A stretch of DNA of 64,000 bases from Hymenobacter jeongseonensis (GCF_015694725.1 NZ_JADQDQ010000003.1:496001-560000); one strand, 5' to 3'. Positions 1-8,732 are shown, numbered from the stretch's first letter. Program-made: numbers and translations. Notes: generated by a model from the sequence alone, not told the origin.

Positions 1-2
1 TA

Positions 3-524
3 GCCACCGGCGTCTGGCTCGCCCCGCTCATTAGTCGTGGTTTCACCGCCAACAAGTTTACCAATCAGGTTATCAAGGTGTACACTTTCGAGGCCTATCA
101 TTCGGCCGGGAAGCCTCATTTCGAGTACCCAGCCCTTCGACCGACCATCGAAAGCTTCGTGGCTCATGCTCCTCTGGCGGTGGCCAATACCTTGACCCGC
201 CCCTGGCTGGGCGAATCGCGACTGCCCATGTACGTTGTTGCGGGTCTTGAAAATGCCCTTTTGCTGGGCCTTCTGCTGCTGGCCGTCATCGGCGTGGGGC
301 GGGGGCGCGGCGGCTGCCTGCCGTTTGAGTTGGGTTTGGGGCTGGCCATTTTTTGTTTGATACTCGCTTTCCTCATTGGGCTCACCACGCCCAATCTGGG
401 CTCGTTGAACCGCTACCGGAGCGAGCTGATGCCCTTCCTGGTGCTCCTGCTGCTTCAGAATGACTATGCTGCCGCGTGGCTGCGCCGCGTGGAGTTGGGC
501 GGCCCCCCGACAGCCGGATTATAA
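3..524 (+). CDS. Polytopic membrane protein, C-terminal part (5' end outside window)
   Basis: The frame is open back to the first bases of the window, so only the C-terminal part of the gene is present. What is visible has two strongly hydrophobic stretches (LLLGLLLLAVIGVG followed by FELGLGLAIFCLILAFLIGL) and then a short loop with NRYRSELMPF before a last hydrophobic run. A tail of this kind, an Arg/Tyr-containing loop followed by MPF and a final helix, is common in Bacteroidota polysaccharide-assembly membrane proteins, but I cannot assign a family. The following acyltransferase gene fits a surface-sugar setting. A GTG at 78 could be mistaken for the start, but the reading frame upstream of it is equally protein-like. 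Confidence 0.6.
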   Translation, partial: ATGVWLAPLISRGFTANKFTNQVIKVYTFEAYHSAGKPHFEYPALRPTIESFVAHAPLAVANTLTRPWLGESRLPMYVVAGLENALLLGLLLLAVIGVGRGRGGCLPFELGLGLAIFCLILAFLIGLTTPNLGSLNRYRSELMPFLVLLLLQNDYAAAWLRRVELGGPPTAGL

Positions 525-544
525 GCCTTGCGCTGCCAGTGGCG

Positions 545-552
545 TAACTTTG
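545..552 (+). promoter_or_regulatory. Candidate -7 box (TAACTTTG)
   Basis: This is an exact match to the Bacteroidota -7 consensus TAnnTTTG, 67 bp upstream of the acyltransferase ATG. I see no well-spaced -33 TTTG, so the call rests on the -7 element and position only. Confidence 0.4.
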
Positions 553-619
553 CCATCCGTTCAGCCGCCGGTGGGGTCATTATGCCCTGGGCGCGAACGT
601 TTAATTGATACTGCCTTTT

Positions 620-1252
620 ATGGAAAACCCCGTCATTATTCTTGGTGCCCAAACCGTTGGCACGGCCGTCCTCGATGCTTTTCTTTCGAATGAAATCGTG
701 GTGTACTGTTTGCTCGACGACGATAAAGCCCTGCAAGGCACCGAATTGCTGGACGTGCCCGTGATGGGCAATACCGATGACGGCGAACTGCTGAAACTGC
801 TCGGCAAAAAATGCGAAGTATTCGTGGCGACCGAGGACACCGCAAGCCGCCGCAGCCTTACCCAGATGCTGCGCACGGAATACGAAGCCGTGCCCGTCAA
901 TGCCATTCATCAGCGCGCCAGCGTGGCTCCGCATGCCACCCTGGGCCATGGCAACTACGTGGGTCCTAATGCGGTAGTGGCCGCAACGGCTACCCTCGGC
1001 GATGGCTGCATGGTAGGGGCCAATGCCGTGGTGGAAGCCCGCGCTTCCGTTGGCAATTTTGCCCAGCTGGGTAGCGGTGCCCTGCTCGGGGCCGATGTGC
1101 AGGTAGGCGAACTGGCCTTCATTGGCGCGGGCGCGGTGGTGGTGGCCGGCGTTAAAATTGGCGACAAGGCCCGGGTTGGTGCGGGCTCGGTGGTGGTGGC
1201 CGATGTGGCCAACGGCCAAACGGTTTTTGGCAATCCTGCGGTAAAAGTCTGA
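620..1252 (+). CDS. NeuD/PglD-like sugar O-acyltransferase (left-handed beta-helix)
   Basis: The protein (210 aa from the ATG at 620) has an N-terminal Rossmann-like part starting MENPVIILGAQTVG, which resembles the nucleotide/sugar-binding domain of PglD and NeuD. From about residue 95 it has hexapeptide repeats (GNYVGPNAVVAATATLGDG and similar) that build a left-handed beta-helix of the acetyl-CoA-dependent acyltransferase type. It ends FGNPAVKV, the usual closure of such enzymes. The family acetylates amino-sugars or sialic acid precursors; the substrate here is unknown. A start 15 nt further upstream is possible, but MENPVIILGA begins exactly where the family does. Confidence 0.8.
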   Translation: MENPVIILGAQTVGTAVLDAFLSNEIVVYCLLDDDKALQGTELLDVPVMGNTDDGELLKLLGKKCEVFVATEDTASRRSLTQMLRTEYEAVPVNAIHQRASVAPHATLGHGNYVGPNAVVAATATLGDGCMVGANAVVEARASVGNFAQLGSGALLGADVQVGELAFIGAGAVVVAGVKIGDKARVGAGSVVVADVANGQTVFGNPAVKV

Positions 1253-1262
1253 AGGGAATGAT

Positions 1263-1353
1263 GAGTTTCGAATTAGGAGTTATGAGTTTTCAGCGGCAGG
1301 CTGTTTTACTCAGGACCGGTAATTCAAAACTCCTAATTCAAAACTCCTAATTA
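1263..1353. repeat. Intergenic inverted repeat with two 14-bp tandem units
   Basis: The left arm (1263-1290) carries GAATTAGGAGTTATGAGTTT. The right arm (1321-1353) contains two perfect tandem copies of AATTCAAAACTCCT (1321-1334 and 1335-1348) whose reverse complement matches the left arm. The transcript could fold into an AT-rich hairpin ending just before the trhO start codon. It is unlike the GC-rich palindromes elsewhere in the window, so it is a separate repeat family. Confidence 0.7.
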
Positions 1354-1356
1354 ACC

Positions 1357-2298
1357 ATGTATCAGGTTCTTCTTTATTACTGCTATTCGCCCATCGAAAA
1401 CCCGGAGCAATTTCGGGAGGAGCACCACCGCTTTTGCCTGGAGCTGGAGTTGCGCGGGCGCATTATCGTGGCCGCCGAAGGACTGAATGGCACCGTATCG
1501 GGCACGGCCGAACACTGCGCCCGCTACATGGCCGCCGTGAAAGCCGACCCACGTTTTGCTGCGCTGGAGTTTAAGATTGACAACGTTCCGGCGCACACGT
1601 TCCAGAAGCTACACGTGCGGGTAAAGCCCGAAATCGTGCACAGCAGCCTGCGCCACGTGCGGCCGCACGAAAAAACCGGTCAGCACTTGTCGCCCCAGGA
1701 GTTCAAGGACCTGAAAGACCGCGACGACGTGGTGGTGGTAGACGTGCGCTCGGATTACGAGTACAACCTCGGCCGCTTTAAAAACGCCGTGACGCTGGAC
1801 ATGGAGAATTTCCGCGATTTTCCCGAGCGGTTGGAGCGCCTGAAGGAGTTCAAAGACAAGAAAATTCTGACCTATTGCACTGGCGGCGTGAAGTGCGAAA
1901 AGGCCAGCGCATTTCTCCTTGAGCAAGGTTTCGAGAACGTGTACCAGTTGCACGGCGGTATCATCAAATACGGCATCGAAGCCGGCGGCGAGGATTTCGA
2001 TGGCCAATGCTACGTGTTCGACAACCGCGTGGCCGTGGATGTGAACCGCGTGAACCCCACGGTGATTTCGCGCTGCCACCACTGCCAGCAGCCCAGCAAT
2101 CGGCTTGTGAACTGCGCCAACCCGCATTGCAACGCCCACTTGCCGCTCTGTGAGGCCTGCGGCGAACAATTGCACGGCGCCTGCTCCGAAGCTTGCGCCA
2201 CTCACCCCGATAAGCGCGCCTACGACGGCACCGGCGCCTACCCCAAACTCAGCAACCATTACAACCCCGCACAGGGGCTCGCCTCGTATAAGGCATAA
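1357..2298 (+). CDS. trhO: tRNA uridine(34) hydroxylase TrhO (UPF0176, rhodanese-like)
   Basis: TrhO (YceA family) makes 5-hydroxyuridine at the wobble position of tRNAs in an oxygen-dependent reaction. The 313-aa protein has the N-terminal acylphosphatase-like domain (EGLNGTVSG near residue 45), the helical KLHVRVKPEIV segment, a rhodanese domain with the catalytic loop YCTGGVKCEKA, and a Cys-rich C-terminal tail (CHHCQQ, CANPHC, CEACGEQ, CSEAC) that probably binds zinc. Length and domain order are normal for the family. The ATG follows the AT-rich repeat directly, and no clear promoter is seen. Confidence 0.93.
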   Translation: MYQVLLYYCYSPIENPEQFREEHHRFCLELELRGRIIVAAEGLNGTVSGTAEHCARYMAAVKADPRFAALEFKIDNVPAHTFQKLHVRVKPEIVHSSLRHVRPHEKTGQHLSPQEFKDLKDRDDVVVVDVRSDYEYNLGRFKNAVTLDMENFRDFPERLERLKEFKDKKILTYCTGGVKCEKASAFLLEQGFENVYQLHGGIIKYGIEAGGEDFDGQCYVFDNRVAVDVNRVNPTVISRCHHCQQPSNRLVNCANPHCNAHLPLCEACGEQLHGACSEACATHPDKRAYDGTGAYPKLSNHYNPAQGLASYKA

Positions 2299-2407
2299 GC
2301 CAGCGCCGGAGCAGAAGCAGCAAAATCCTCCGCTTCCTTCCGGGCCAACTGTGAAACGTAACCACCTGGGTTTAGCTTTTTTCAACCCGGGTTTTCAGTT
2401 CTTTCCA

Positions 2408-3277
2408 ATGATTCCATCCTCTGAGCTCATCCTTAATCCCGACGGCAGCATCTACCACCTCAACCTGATGCCTGACCACATTTCCGACACCATTCTCACC
2501 GTGGGCGACCCGGCGCGGGTGGCGCAGGTGAGCCGTCATTTCGATTCGGTGGAGTTCGAAACCACGCACCGCGAGTTTGTGACCCATGTGGGGTATTACC
2601 GTGGGAAGCGCCTCACGGTGCTGAGCACCGGCATGGGCACCGACAACATCGACATTGTGATGAACGAGCTAGACGCGCTGGTCAACATCGACTTCGTGTC
2701 GCGCACGGTGCGGCCGGTAGAGGAACGGCTGAGCTTGCGCATCATTCGGCTTGGTACCAGTGGCAGCTTGCAGGCCGACGTGCCCATTGGCGCCATGCTG
2801 GCTACTGAGCACGCCGTGGGCCTGGACAGCCTTATGCAGTTCTATCCGCTGGTAGAAACCGGCCTCGAAACCGAAATCGCCACCGAGTTGCAACAGTCGC
2901 TCGGCCTTCCGTTTGCGCCGTACGTGGTTCGGGGTTCCGATTTGCTACGCGAGCAGGTGGGGGCCGGCATGGTGATGGGCAATACGCTCACTTGTCCCGG
3001 TTTCTACGGGCCTCAAGGCCGCGTGCTACGCCTCGATTTGCGCCAACCGGATTACATATCGCAGCTGCAAAACTTCCGGCACCAAAGTGCGGAAGGGGAG
3101 TTCCGCTTAAGCAATTTTGAGATGGAAACCGCCGGCTACTACTCGCTGGGCCGTTTGCTGGGCCACGAAGTGCTTTCCCTCAATGCCATCGTTGCCAACC
3201 GAGCCACGGGCGAGTTTGCGGAAAATGCCGGCGCCGTGGTCGATGCAATGATTGAGCGCACACTCTTGCGGCTCTAA
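2408..3277 (+). CDS. Nucleoside phosphorylase (uridine phosphorylase-like)
   Basis: This is a 289-aa member of the PNP/UDP phosphorylase superfamily, which splits nucleosides with phosphate to give ribose-1-phosphate and base. Visible motifs are the phosphate-binding TVGDPARVAQV, GMGTDN, RLGTSGSLQ, and late in the protein FEMETAGYY, the Glu-Met-Glu ribose-binding motif of the family. The frame is open much further upstream, overlapping trhO, but homology begins only around MIPSSELILNPDGSIYHLNL, so I take the ATG at 2408. A near-consensus -7 box (TAGCTTTT, 2372-2379) lies just upstream. Whether it prefers uridine or purines cannot be read. Confidence 0.88.
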   Translation: MIPSSELILNPDGSIYHLNLMPDHISDTILTVGDPARVAQVSRHFDSVEFETTHREFVTHVGYYRGKRLTVLSTGMGTDNIDIVMNELDALVNIDFVSRTVRPVEERLSLRIIRLGTSGSLQADVPIGAMLATEHAVGLDSLMQFYPLVETGLETEIATELQQSLGLPFAPYVVRGSDLLREQVGAGMVMGNTLTCPGFYGPQGRVLRLDLRQPDYISQLQNFRHQSAEGEFRLSNFEMETAGYYSLGRLLGHEVLSLNAIVANRATGEFAENAGAVVDAMIERTLLRL

Positions 3278-3302
3278 ACTGCTGCTTACTGCAACGGGGA
3301 GC

Positions 3303-3521
3303 TTAAATGATGCCGCCGCCAATAAACAGGCGGACGCAGGCAATGAGGATGGCAATGCCATTGAGCATCATGCCGGTTTTGCGTTGCCCAAAGGCGCCGA
3401 TAATCAGCCCAATCACGGCAAAAACCAGGATAAACCAGTTGGCCCACCCCAAAAGTGGAAACAGGGCCAACACGGCCAGCAATAGCGCCACAATCCCCCA
3501 GAGTGTTGAAATGATGTTCAT
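3303..3521 (-). CDS. Small two-helix membrane protein
   Basis: A 72-aa protein starting MNIISTLWGIVALLLAVLAL with two long hydrophobic helices separated by a short loop (LLGWAN) and a third weaker one at the C terminus. Small proteins of this look, often labelled DUF-type inner-membrane proteins, are common in Hymenobacter relatives. The upstream in-frame extension is Cys/Arg-rich and unlike a leader, so the internal ATG is chosen. Function unknown. Confidence 0.6.
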   Translation of the reverse strand: MNIISTLWGIVALLLAVLALFPLLGWANWFILVFAVIGLIIGAFGQRKTGMMLNGIAILIACVRLFIGGGII

Positions 3522-3559
3522 TGGAATAATCAACTTAATGCCGGTGGGGCAACAACAGG

Positions 3560-3865
3560 CTAATAGAAGTCGAACCCAAGCACCGCCCGCAAGGGCAGCA
3601 TAGCGCCTGATTTCAGCGTCAGGTGTTCGGCATCGGCGGCCCAAACGGTGGTGGCCACGCGTTTGGTGGCGCCGTCGGCCGTTTGGAAATAGATGTCCAG
3701 CTTGCCGTGGTAGGCGTTGCCCAGCGTCACGGCCCGGTCGGCATCGGCCCGCCGGCGTTGGCGGTCAGCTACTTCGGTCAGAACATCTTCGGGCGAAAAA
3801 AGCAGGCTTTCGAGGGCTTCTTTTTCAACTATTTCGACAGTAGCGGCGGCGGGAATAAACGACAT
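3560..3865 (-). CDS. Small uncharacterised protein
   Basis: A 101-aa soluble protein (MSFIPAAATVEIVEKEALES) that I do not recognise. It is rich in charged residues, has an internal Arg/Ala run (RQRRRADADRA) and a beta-rich second half (AYHGKLDIYFQTADGATKRV, then TTVWAADAEHLTLKSG). Codon use and composition match the neighbours, and it lies 38 bp upstream of the small membrane protein on the same strand, so the two may share a transcript. Confidence 0.55.
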   Translation of the reverse strand: MSFIPAAATVEIVEKEALESLLFSPEDVLTEVADRQRRRADADRAVTLGNAYHGKLDIYFQTADGATKRVATTVWAADAEHLTLKSGAMLPLRAVLGFDFY

Positions 3866-3970
3866 GGTGAAACGGGATTAGCTGAACAGCCAAAATGAGG
3901 AAGTAGTGGAACTCAATTTTGCGTGTAAACGGGATTTCAACCGCATCAGTCTAGGTTTTTCGGAAAAAAA

Positions 3971-4984
3971 CTAAGGCAGCTGGGCCAGGAATTCCATGGT
4001 GTCCACGCGGTCGGCGTATTCATCGACGCCCGGCGACTGGGCTTGGCCAAAAGGCAGGCTGCCCGCAAACCGACCGCCGGCGGAAACTACGCATTGTGTT
4101 TGGGCCGCAATGTCGGTTAGCTGGTCCACCAGGTCTACTTCGCTGGCGTACTCGGCGTAGTGCACCACCGAAATGGGCGAAACCAATGCGGGGCTGGGCC
4201 GCAACAGCAAAAAACCGTTGTCGAAATGCGCCACCCGGTTCACCAACAAAATGCTTTTGTTGTAATCGTAATTATTGTTGTATTTGTGGTGGTTGAGTAC
4301 GCCTTCGCAGGTTTGCAAGGCATCAAGCAGGGGCACAAAACTGTAGTCAGTGGGCACAAATAGCTTGCTCACATTGCGGCAGCCCAGACCGTAGTACTGG
4401 AAAATGTCTGGCCCGAGCTTGGCTAGTTCTTCGCTGGTTTCCTGGCCCGTGAGCACGGCCACGCTGGTGCGGTTGCGGCGGATGAGGTGGGGCTTCTTGC
4501 CAAAATAATACTCGAAATACCGGGCCGTATTATCCGAGCCGGTGGCAATGAAGGCATCGGCTGCATTCAGCCGGGGCAGTATCTGGATGAAAGCGGCAAA
4601 GCGTGGCTCCAGTCGCGTGATTTCATCGATTAGCCAAGTCATCAGCACGGTGTCATCGGCGCTGAGCTTGGCCAGCAGCACGTGCCCACTGAGTAGCACG
4701 CACAGCAGGTCATGGAAACCCACCATTGGGATGTTGCCGGCCATCACTACCCCAATTTGGTGCACGGTGGTGGGTTCGGCCGGGTAGCGGCTGGCCCAGT
4801 GGCGCAAGGGCGCTTCGCTTAGCATATGGGCAATGCCGGCCACGGCGGCCGCCACGCTGGGCTCGTCGAACCAGGCATTTTGGTTGCGGGCGCGCGCGGC
4901 CAGCGTGGTGATTTCTTCGGGGGAAAGGGCCGTGAGGCGGTGCCCCAAGGCTACAAAAGCAGCTAAACGTTCGGCGTGATTCAT
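3971..4984 (-). CDS. Acyl-CoA reductase, LuxC family
   Basis: LuxC-type enzymes reduce acyl-CoA or acyl-protein thioesters to aldehydes with NADPH. The 337-aa protein carries GNIPMVGFHDLL, the nucleotide-fold segment SDNTARYFEYYFGKKP, the active-site loop YYGLGCRNVSKLFVP with the nucleophilic Cys, and a C-terminal CVVSAGGRF. In Bacteroidota a LuxC-like protein of this size next to a 4Fe-4S ferredoxin on the opposite strand is a recurrent arrangement; its physiological substrate is not known. Start chosen at MNHAERLAAFVALG; the longer frame upstream overlaps the divergent promoter region. Confidence 0.85.
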   Translation of the reverse strand: MNHAERLAAFVALGHRLTALSPEEITTLAARARNQNAWFDEPSVAAAVAGIAHMLSEAPLRHWASRYPAEPTTVHQIGVVMAGNIPMVGFHDLLCVLLSGHVLLAKLSADDTVLMTWLIDEITRLEPRFAAFIQILPRLNAADAFIATGSDNTARYFEYYFGKKPHLIRRNRTSVAVLTGQETSEELAKLGPDIFQYYGLGCRNVSKLFVPTDYSFVPLLDALQTCEGVLNHHKYNNNYDYNKSILLVNRVAHFDNGFLLLRPSPALVSPISVVHYAEYASEVDLVDQLTDIAAQTQCVVSAGGRFAGSLPFGQAQSPGVDEYADRVDTMEFLAQLP

Positions 4985-5079
4985 AGCGAAAAGAGGGGGT
5001 CCGAGCAGAATACTTGGACCAGAGCGGACAAATGCCCCGCAAAATTGGGCTAAACCATGCAAACCCAACCGTTGTTGGT

Positions 5080-5087
5080 TAATTTTG
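5080..5087 (+). promoter_or_regulatory. Candidate -7 box (TAATTTTG)
   Basis: Exact TAnnTTTG match in the divergent gap between the acyl-CoA reductase and the ferredoxin, 92 bp before the ferredoxin ATG. No -33 element at good spacing. Confidence 0.35.
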
Positions 5088-5178
5088 CTAGCCCAAAGAA
5101 CGGCGCCGGCCGGGCGTTTTACGTAAAGCTGGCAAGTTCCCCTTTGGTTTCCCCTCACTACCTGACCCCCGACGCCCC

Positions 5179-5529
5179 ATGGCCATCATGATAACCGACG
5201 AGTGCATCAACTGTGGTGCCTGCGAGCCGGAATGCCCCAACAATGCTATTTACGAGGGCGGCGCCCAGTGGCGCTGGGCCGATGGCACCAGCCTGAAAGA
5301 AGTAACTGCCGCCGACGGCAGCGTGGTGAGCGGTACCGCTCCCCAAACGCCGGTATCGGATGAGTACTACTACATTGTGTCCGATAAATGCACCGAGTGC
5401 GTGGGCTTTCACGAAGAACCCCAATGCGCCGCCGTTTGCCCCGTCGATTGCTGCGTGGACGACCCGGACTTGCGCGAAACCCGCGAGCGGCTTCTCGAAA
5501 AGAAGGAATGGCTGCATATCGCCGCGTAG
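5179..5529 (+). CDS. 2x[4Fe-4S] ferredoxin (YfhL-like)
   Basis: A 116-aa electron-transfer protein. The first cluster motif is [12 protein letters not shown] near the N terminus; the second is split, with [22 protein letters not shown] after an insertion of about 40 residues ([17 protein letters not shown]). This long-spaced second motif is typical of the YfhL/Allochromatium-type ferredoxins. It is divergent to the acyl-CoA reductase and closed by a strong terminator, so it is transcribed alone. Confidence 0.9.
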   Translation: MAIMITDECINCGACEPECPNNAIYEGGAQWRWADGTSLKEVTAADGSVVSGTAPQTPVSDEYYYIVSDKCTECVGFHEEPQCAAVCPVDCCVDDPDLRETRERLLEKKEWLHIAA

Positions 5530-5548
5530 CTTTCTGAAAATCAAATCC

Positions 5549-5581
5549 AAAAAAGGCCGCTTCCCTGGAAGCGGCCTTTTT
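5549..5581 (+). terminator. Intrinsic terminator after ferredoxin gene
   Basis: Perfect stem GGCCGCTTCC / GGAAGCGGCC (5555-5576) with A-tract before and T-tract after, 26 bp past the ferredoxin stop. The flanking A and T runs make it potentially bidirectional. Confidence 0.9.
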
Positions 5582-5662
5582 CGTGTCGCTGGCCTTGCTG
5601 TCAAAGGCCGATGAGCTGCCTTAGGCAGTTTATTGATGAGTGAGTCCCGCGTTTCTAATGCC

Positions 5663-5670
5663 TATTTTTG
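5663..5670 (+). promoter_or_regulatory. Candidate -7 box for valS (TATTTTTG)
   Basis: Exact TAnnTTTG match 25 bp before the valS ATG and after the ferredoxin terminator, which is the expected place for a promoter. Confidence 0.5.
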
Positions 5671-5695
5671 CGGCTTCTGATTCTAGCACCATTTT

Positions 5696-8326
5696 ATGTC
5701 CCTCGCCACCACCTATTCGCCCACCGACGTTGAAGCCAAATGGTATCAGCGCTGGCAGGAGCAAGGCTTTTTCAAGGCTACCGCCAACCCGAAAAAGGTC
5801 CCATATACCGTTGTGATTCCGCCGCCGAACGTGACTGGGGTGCTGCACATGGGCCACATGCTGAACAATACCATTCAGGACGTGTTGGTGCGCCGCGCCC
5901 GCATGCAGGGCAAGGAGGCCTGCTGGGTGCCCGGAACCGACCACGCCAGCATTGCTACCGAAGCCAAAGTGGTAGCGCAGCTCAAGGAGCAGGGCATTGC
6001 CAAGAGCGACCTCACCCGCGAGCAGTTCCTGGGCCACGCATTCGAGTGGAAGGAAAAGTACGGCGGCATTATTCTCGAGCAGCTAAAGCAACTGGGCGCT
6101 TCCTGCGACTGGGACCGCACGCGCTTCACCATGGAGCCCGAGCTGACCGAGGCGGTGCTACGCGTCTTCGTCGATTTGTACAACAAAGGCCTGATTTACC
6201 GCGGCGTTCGCATGGTGAATTGGGACCCCGAAGGCCGCACCGCTATCTCGGACGAAGAGGTGATTGCCAAGGACGTGCAGGCCAAAATGTATTACCTTAA
6301 CTACGCCGTGGTAGGGCAGGAGGACCAGTTTCTGACCGTGGCCACGTCGCGGCCCGAAACGATTATGGCCGACGTAGCCGTAGCCGTGAACCCCACTGAC
6401 CCGCGCTACGCCCATTTGGCGGGCGCCAAAGTAACGATTCCGCTACTGGGCCGCGAAATCCCGGTGGTTTTCGACGAGTACGTATCAGTAGAATTTGGAA
6501 CCGGCGCGCTGAAAGTGACGCCCGCCCACGACCTGAATGACTACGAGTTGGGCGTGAAGCACAACTTGCCCGTCATCGACATTCTGGCCGATAACGGCAC
6601 ACTCAACGAAAAAGCGGTGCTCTACGTGGGCCAGGACCGGTTTGCCGCGCGCAAGCAAATTGCTAAGGATTTGCAGGAAGCCGGCTTACTCGTCAAAATT
6701 GAAGAGTATGCCAGCATCGTGCAGACTTCGGAGCGCACCAAGGCCGTAATCGAGCCCAAGCTCAGCCTGCAGTGGTTCCTGAAAATGGAGCACCTTGCCA
6801 AGCCCGCGCTGGAGGTGGTGGAAAACGACACCATCAAGCTGCACCCGCCCAAGTTCAAGAACATGTACCGGGCCTGGATGGAAAACGTGCACGACTGGTG
6901 CATCTCGCGCCAGCTGTGGTGGGGCCAGCAAATTCCGGCCTACTACCTGCCCGATGGCACCTTCGTGGTGGCCCTGACGGCCGAGGCTGCCCTGGAACAA
7001 GCCCGTGCCCAAAGCGGCAACGCCGACCTGCAGCTAGCCGACTTACGCCAGGACGAAGACGTGCTCGATACCTGGTTTTCGTCGTGGCTGTGGCCGATTT
7101 CGGTTTTCGACGGGTTCAAGGACCCCGACAACGCCGATATCAACTATTTCTATCCCACCAACGACCTGGTGACCGGGCCGGACATCCTGTTCTTCTGGGT
7201 GGCCCGCATGATTATGGCCGGGCTGGAATTCCGCAAGGAAATCCCGTTCAAAAACGTGTACCTGACCGGCATTGTGCGCGACGCCCAGGGTCGTAAAATG
7301 AGCAAGCAGCTCGGTAACTCGCCCGACCCGCTCGACCTTATTGCTCAGTACGGTGCGGATGGCGTGCGCACCGGCATGCTGTTTTCGGCCCCTGCCGGCA
7401 ACGATTTGCTTTTCGACATGAAGCTGGTGGAGCAGGGCCGCAACTTCTCCAACAAGCTCTGGAACGCCTTCCGCTTGGTGAAAGGCTGGGAGGTGGATGC
7501 GGCGCTGCCCTTCGTAAATGAAAAGCCGGTGCTGTGGTTTGAAGCCAAGCTGCAGGCCGCCATCATCGAGCTCGACGACCATTTCGAAAAGTTCCGGATG
7601 AGCGATGCGCTGATGACGGTGTACAAGCTCGTATGGGACGATTTCTGCGCCCTGTACCTGGAGATGGTGAAGCCCACCTACCAGCACCCCATCGACGCGG
7701 AAACGCTGCGCCACACCACGGCTTACCTCGAAACGCTGCTCAAGCTGCTGCACCCCTTCATGCCCTTCATCACCGAAGAGCTGTGGCACGAGCTGGCCGA
7801 GCGCGGCCCCCGCGACTACGTGACTGTGGCTCCCTGGCCAAAGGCCAGCGCCGCTGCCGTGCCGCCGCGCATACTGGCCGATATGGACAAAGCTCTGGCC
7901 GTAGTAGCCGGCATTCGCACTGTGCGCAACCAGAAAAACATCGGTCCCAACAAGCCCTTAGCCCTGGTAGCCAAAACCGATGAGGCCGCGCTGCTGACCG
8001 ATTTCGACGGCATTATCCGCAAGCTGGGCAGCATCTCGAAAGTGACGTTCGCCGATGCCGGGCCCGCCGCTTCGGTGAGCTTCGTGCAGGGCGGCAGCGA
8101 GTTCTTCATTCCCCTCGAAGGCCACATCGATATGGCTGCCGAGCGCACCCGCCTCGAGAAAGAGCTGGAATACGCCCAGGGCTTCCGCGAATCGGTGCAG
8201 CGCAAGCTGGGCAACGAAAAATTTGCCCAAAACGCCAAGCCCGACGTGCTGGAGCGCGAGCGCCAGAAACTAGCCGACGCCGAAGCGAAAATCACGGCTC
8301 TGGAGCAGGCTTTGGTTAGCTTATAA
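5696..8326 (+). CDS. valS: Valyl-tRNA synthetase
   Basis: Charges tRNA-Val with valine in the cytoplasm. The 876-aa class I synthetase shows the HIGH-type motif HMGHM in PPNVTGVLHMGHMLN, the editing (CP1) domain with TSRPETIMADVAVAVNP and GTGALKVTPAHDLNDYE, the KMSKS loop as KMSKQLGNSPDPL, and the C-terminal coiled-coil arm (ERTRLEKELEYAQGF onward) diagnostic of ValS versus IleS/LeuS. Length is normal. The gene stands alone between a terminator upstream and one downstream. Confidence 0.98.
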   Translation: MSLATTYSPTDVEAKWYQRWQEQGFFKATANPKKVPYTVVIPPPNVTGVLHMGHMLNNTIQDVLVRRARMQGKEACWVPGTDHASIATEAKVVAQLKEQGIAKSDLTREQFLGHAFEWKEKYGGIILEQLKQLGASCDWDRTRFTMEPELTEAVLRVFVDLYNKGLIYRGVRMVNWDPEGRTAISDEEVIAKDVQAKMYYLNYAVVGQEDQFLTVATSRPETIMADVAVAVNPTDPRYAHLAGAKVTIPLLGREIPVVFDEYVSVEFGTGALKVTPAHDLNDYELGVKHNLPVIDILADNGTLNEKAVLYVGQDRFAARKQIAKDLQEAGLLVKIEEYASIVQTSERTKAVIEPKLSLQWFLKMEHLAKPALEVVENDTIKLHPPKFKNMYRAWMENVHDWCISRQLWWGQQIPAYYLPDGTFVVALTAEAALEQARAQSGNADLQLADLRQDEDVLDTWFSSWLWPISVFDGFKDPDNADINYFYPTNDLVTGPDILFFWVARMIMAGLEFRKEIPFKNVYLTGIVRDAQGRKMSKQLGNSPDPLDLIAQYGADGVRTGMLFSAPAGNDLLFDMKLVEQGRNFSNKLWNAFRLVKGWEVDAALPFVNEKPVLWFEAKLQAAIIELDDHFEKFRMSDALMTVYKLVWDDFCALYLEMVKPTYQHPIDAETLRHTTAYLETLLKLLHPFMPFITEELWHELAERGPRDYVTVAPWPKASAAAVPPRILADMDKALAVVAGIRTVRNQKNIGPNKPLALVAKTDEAALLTDFDGIIRKLGSISKVTFADAGPAASVSFVQGGSEFFIPLEGHIDMAAERTRLEKELEYAQGFRESVQRKLGNEKFAQNAKPDVLERERQKLADAEAKITALEQALVSL

Positions 8327-8343
8327 TACCGCCAACCAAAAGC

Positions 8344-8380
8344 AAAAAGGCCCTCTCCTAATTCAGGAGAGGGCCTTTTT
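8344..8380 (+). terminator. Intrinsic terminator after valS
   Basis: Stem AAAAAGGCCCTCTCCT / AGGAGAGGGCCTTTTT with a 5-nt loop, 17 bp past the valS stop. The A/T flanks allow it to work on both strands, also for the convergent small gene. Confidence 0.92.
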
Positions 8381-8404
8381 GATTGGAGGGGCGACCAGAT
8401 GATA

Positions 8405-8599
8405 CTATTGCGGCGGCTGGCCCGCCTTCTTCTGCATGGTGGCCAATTGATTCTGCAGTTGAAAAGTCACTTTCTCGCAATCAGAGAATCGCTGCTCGGA
8501 AGCCTGTAGAGCTTTTTGGGTGGCCGAAAGGTGCTGGTATAAATAGCCAATCAGGCCCAAAGCCAGGACGAGGGCGCCTAAAACAAAGATGTTTTTCAT
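8405..8599 (-). CDS. Small membrane-anchored coiled-coil protein
   Basis: A 64-aa protein starting MKNIFVLGALVLALGLIGYL: one N-terminal membrane helix followed by a Gln/Ala-rich helix (LSATQKALQASEQRF, then QLQNQLATMQKK) that probably forms a short coiled coil. No family recognised. The start is set at the ATG at the edge of the palindromic repeat; the upstream extension (MTFLFKETY) is less likely. It is downstream of the E2 gene but separated by the repeat. Confidence 0.5.
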   Translation of the reverse strand: MKNIFVLGALVLALGLIGYLYQHLSATQKALQASEQRFSDCEKVTFQLQNQLATMQKKAGQPPQ

Positions 8600-8617
8600 G
8601 TACGTTTCTTTAAATAA

Positions 8618-8713
8618 GAACGTCATGCTGAGCTTGTCGAAGCATCTCTACCGCAATAGTAATATCAATTACTACTGCGGTAGAGATGCTTCGACAAGCT
8701 CAGCATGACGTTC
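8618..8713. repeat. Palindromic intergenic repeat, family A, copy 1
   Basis: Arms of 43 bp (left starts GAACGTCATGCTGAGCTTGT) pair almost perfectly around a short AT-rich centre. One mismatch in the arms. It lies between the E2 gene and the small membrane protein on the minus strand. Confidence 0.9.
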
Positions 8714-8732
8714 AACTAAGGTCTCAATATCT

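Noticed and set aside
464..1219. 251-codon minus-strand frame over the acyltransferase gene
   Set aside because: The repetitive His/Ala translation only mirrors the hexapeptide repeats on the other strand.
2150..2407. N-terminal extension of the nucleoside phosphorylase overlapping trhO
   Set aside because: Low-complexity Pro/Thr translation that is the shadow of the trhO 3' end; family similarity begins at 2408.
8618..8713. Palindromic repeat as a CRISPR unit or as an ordinary terminator
   Set aside because: Copies are dispersed singly, without regular spacers, and the hairpins have long AT-rich centres and no T-tract.
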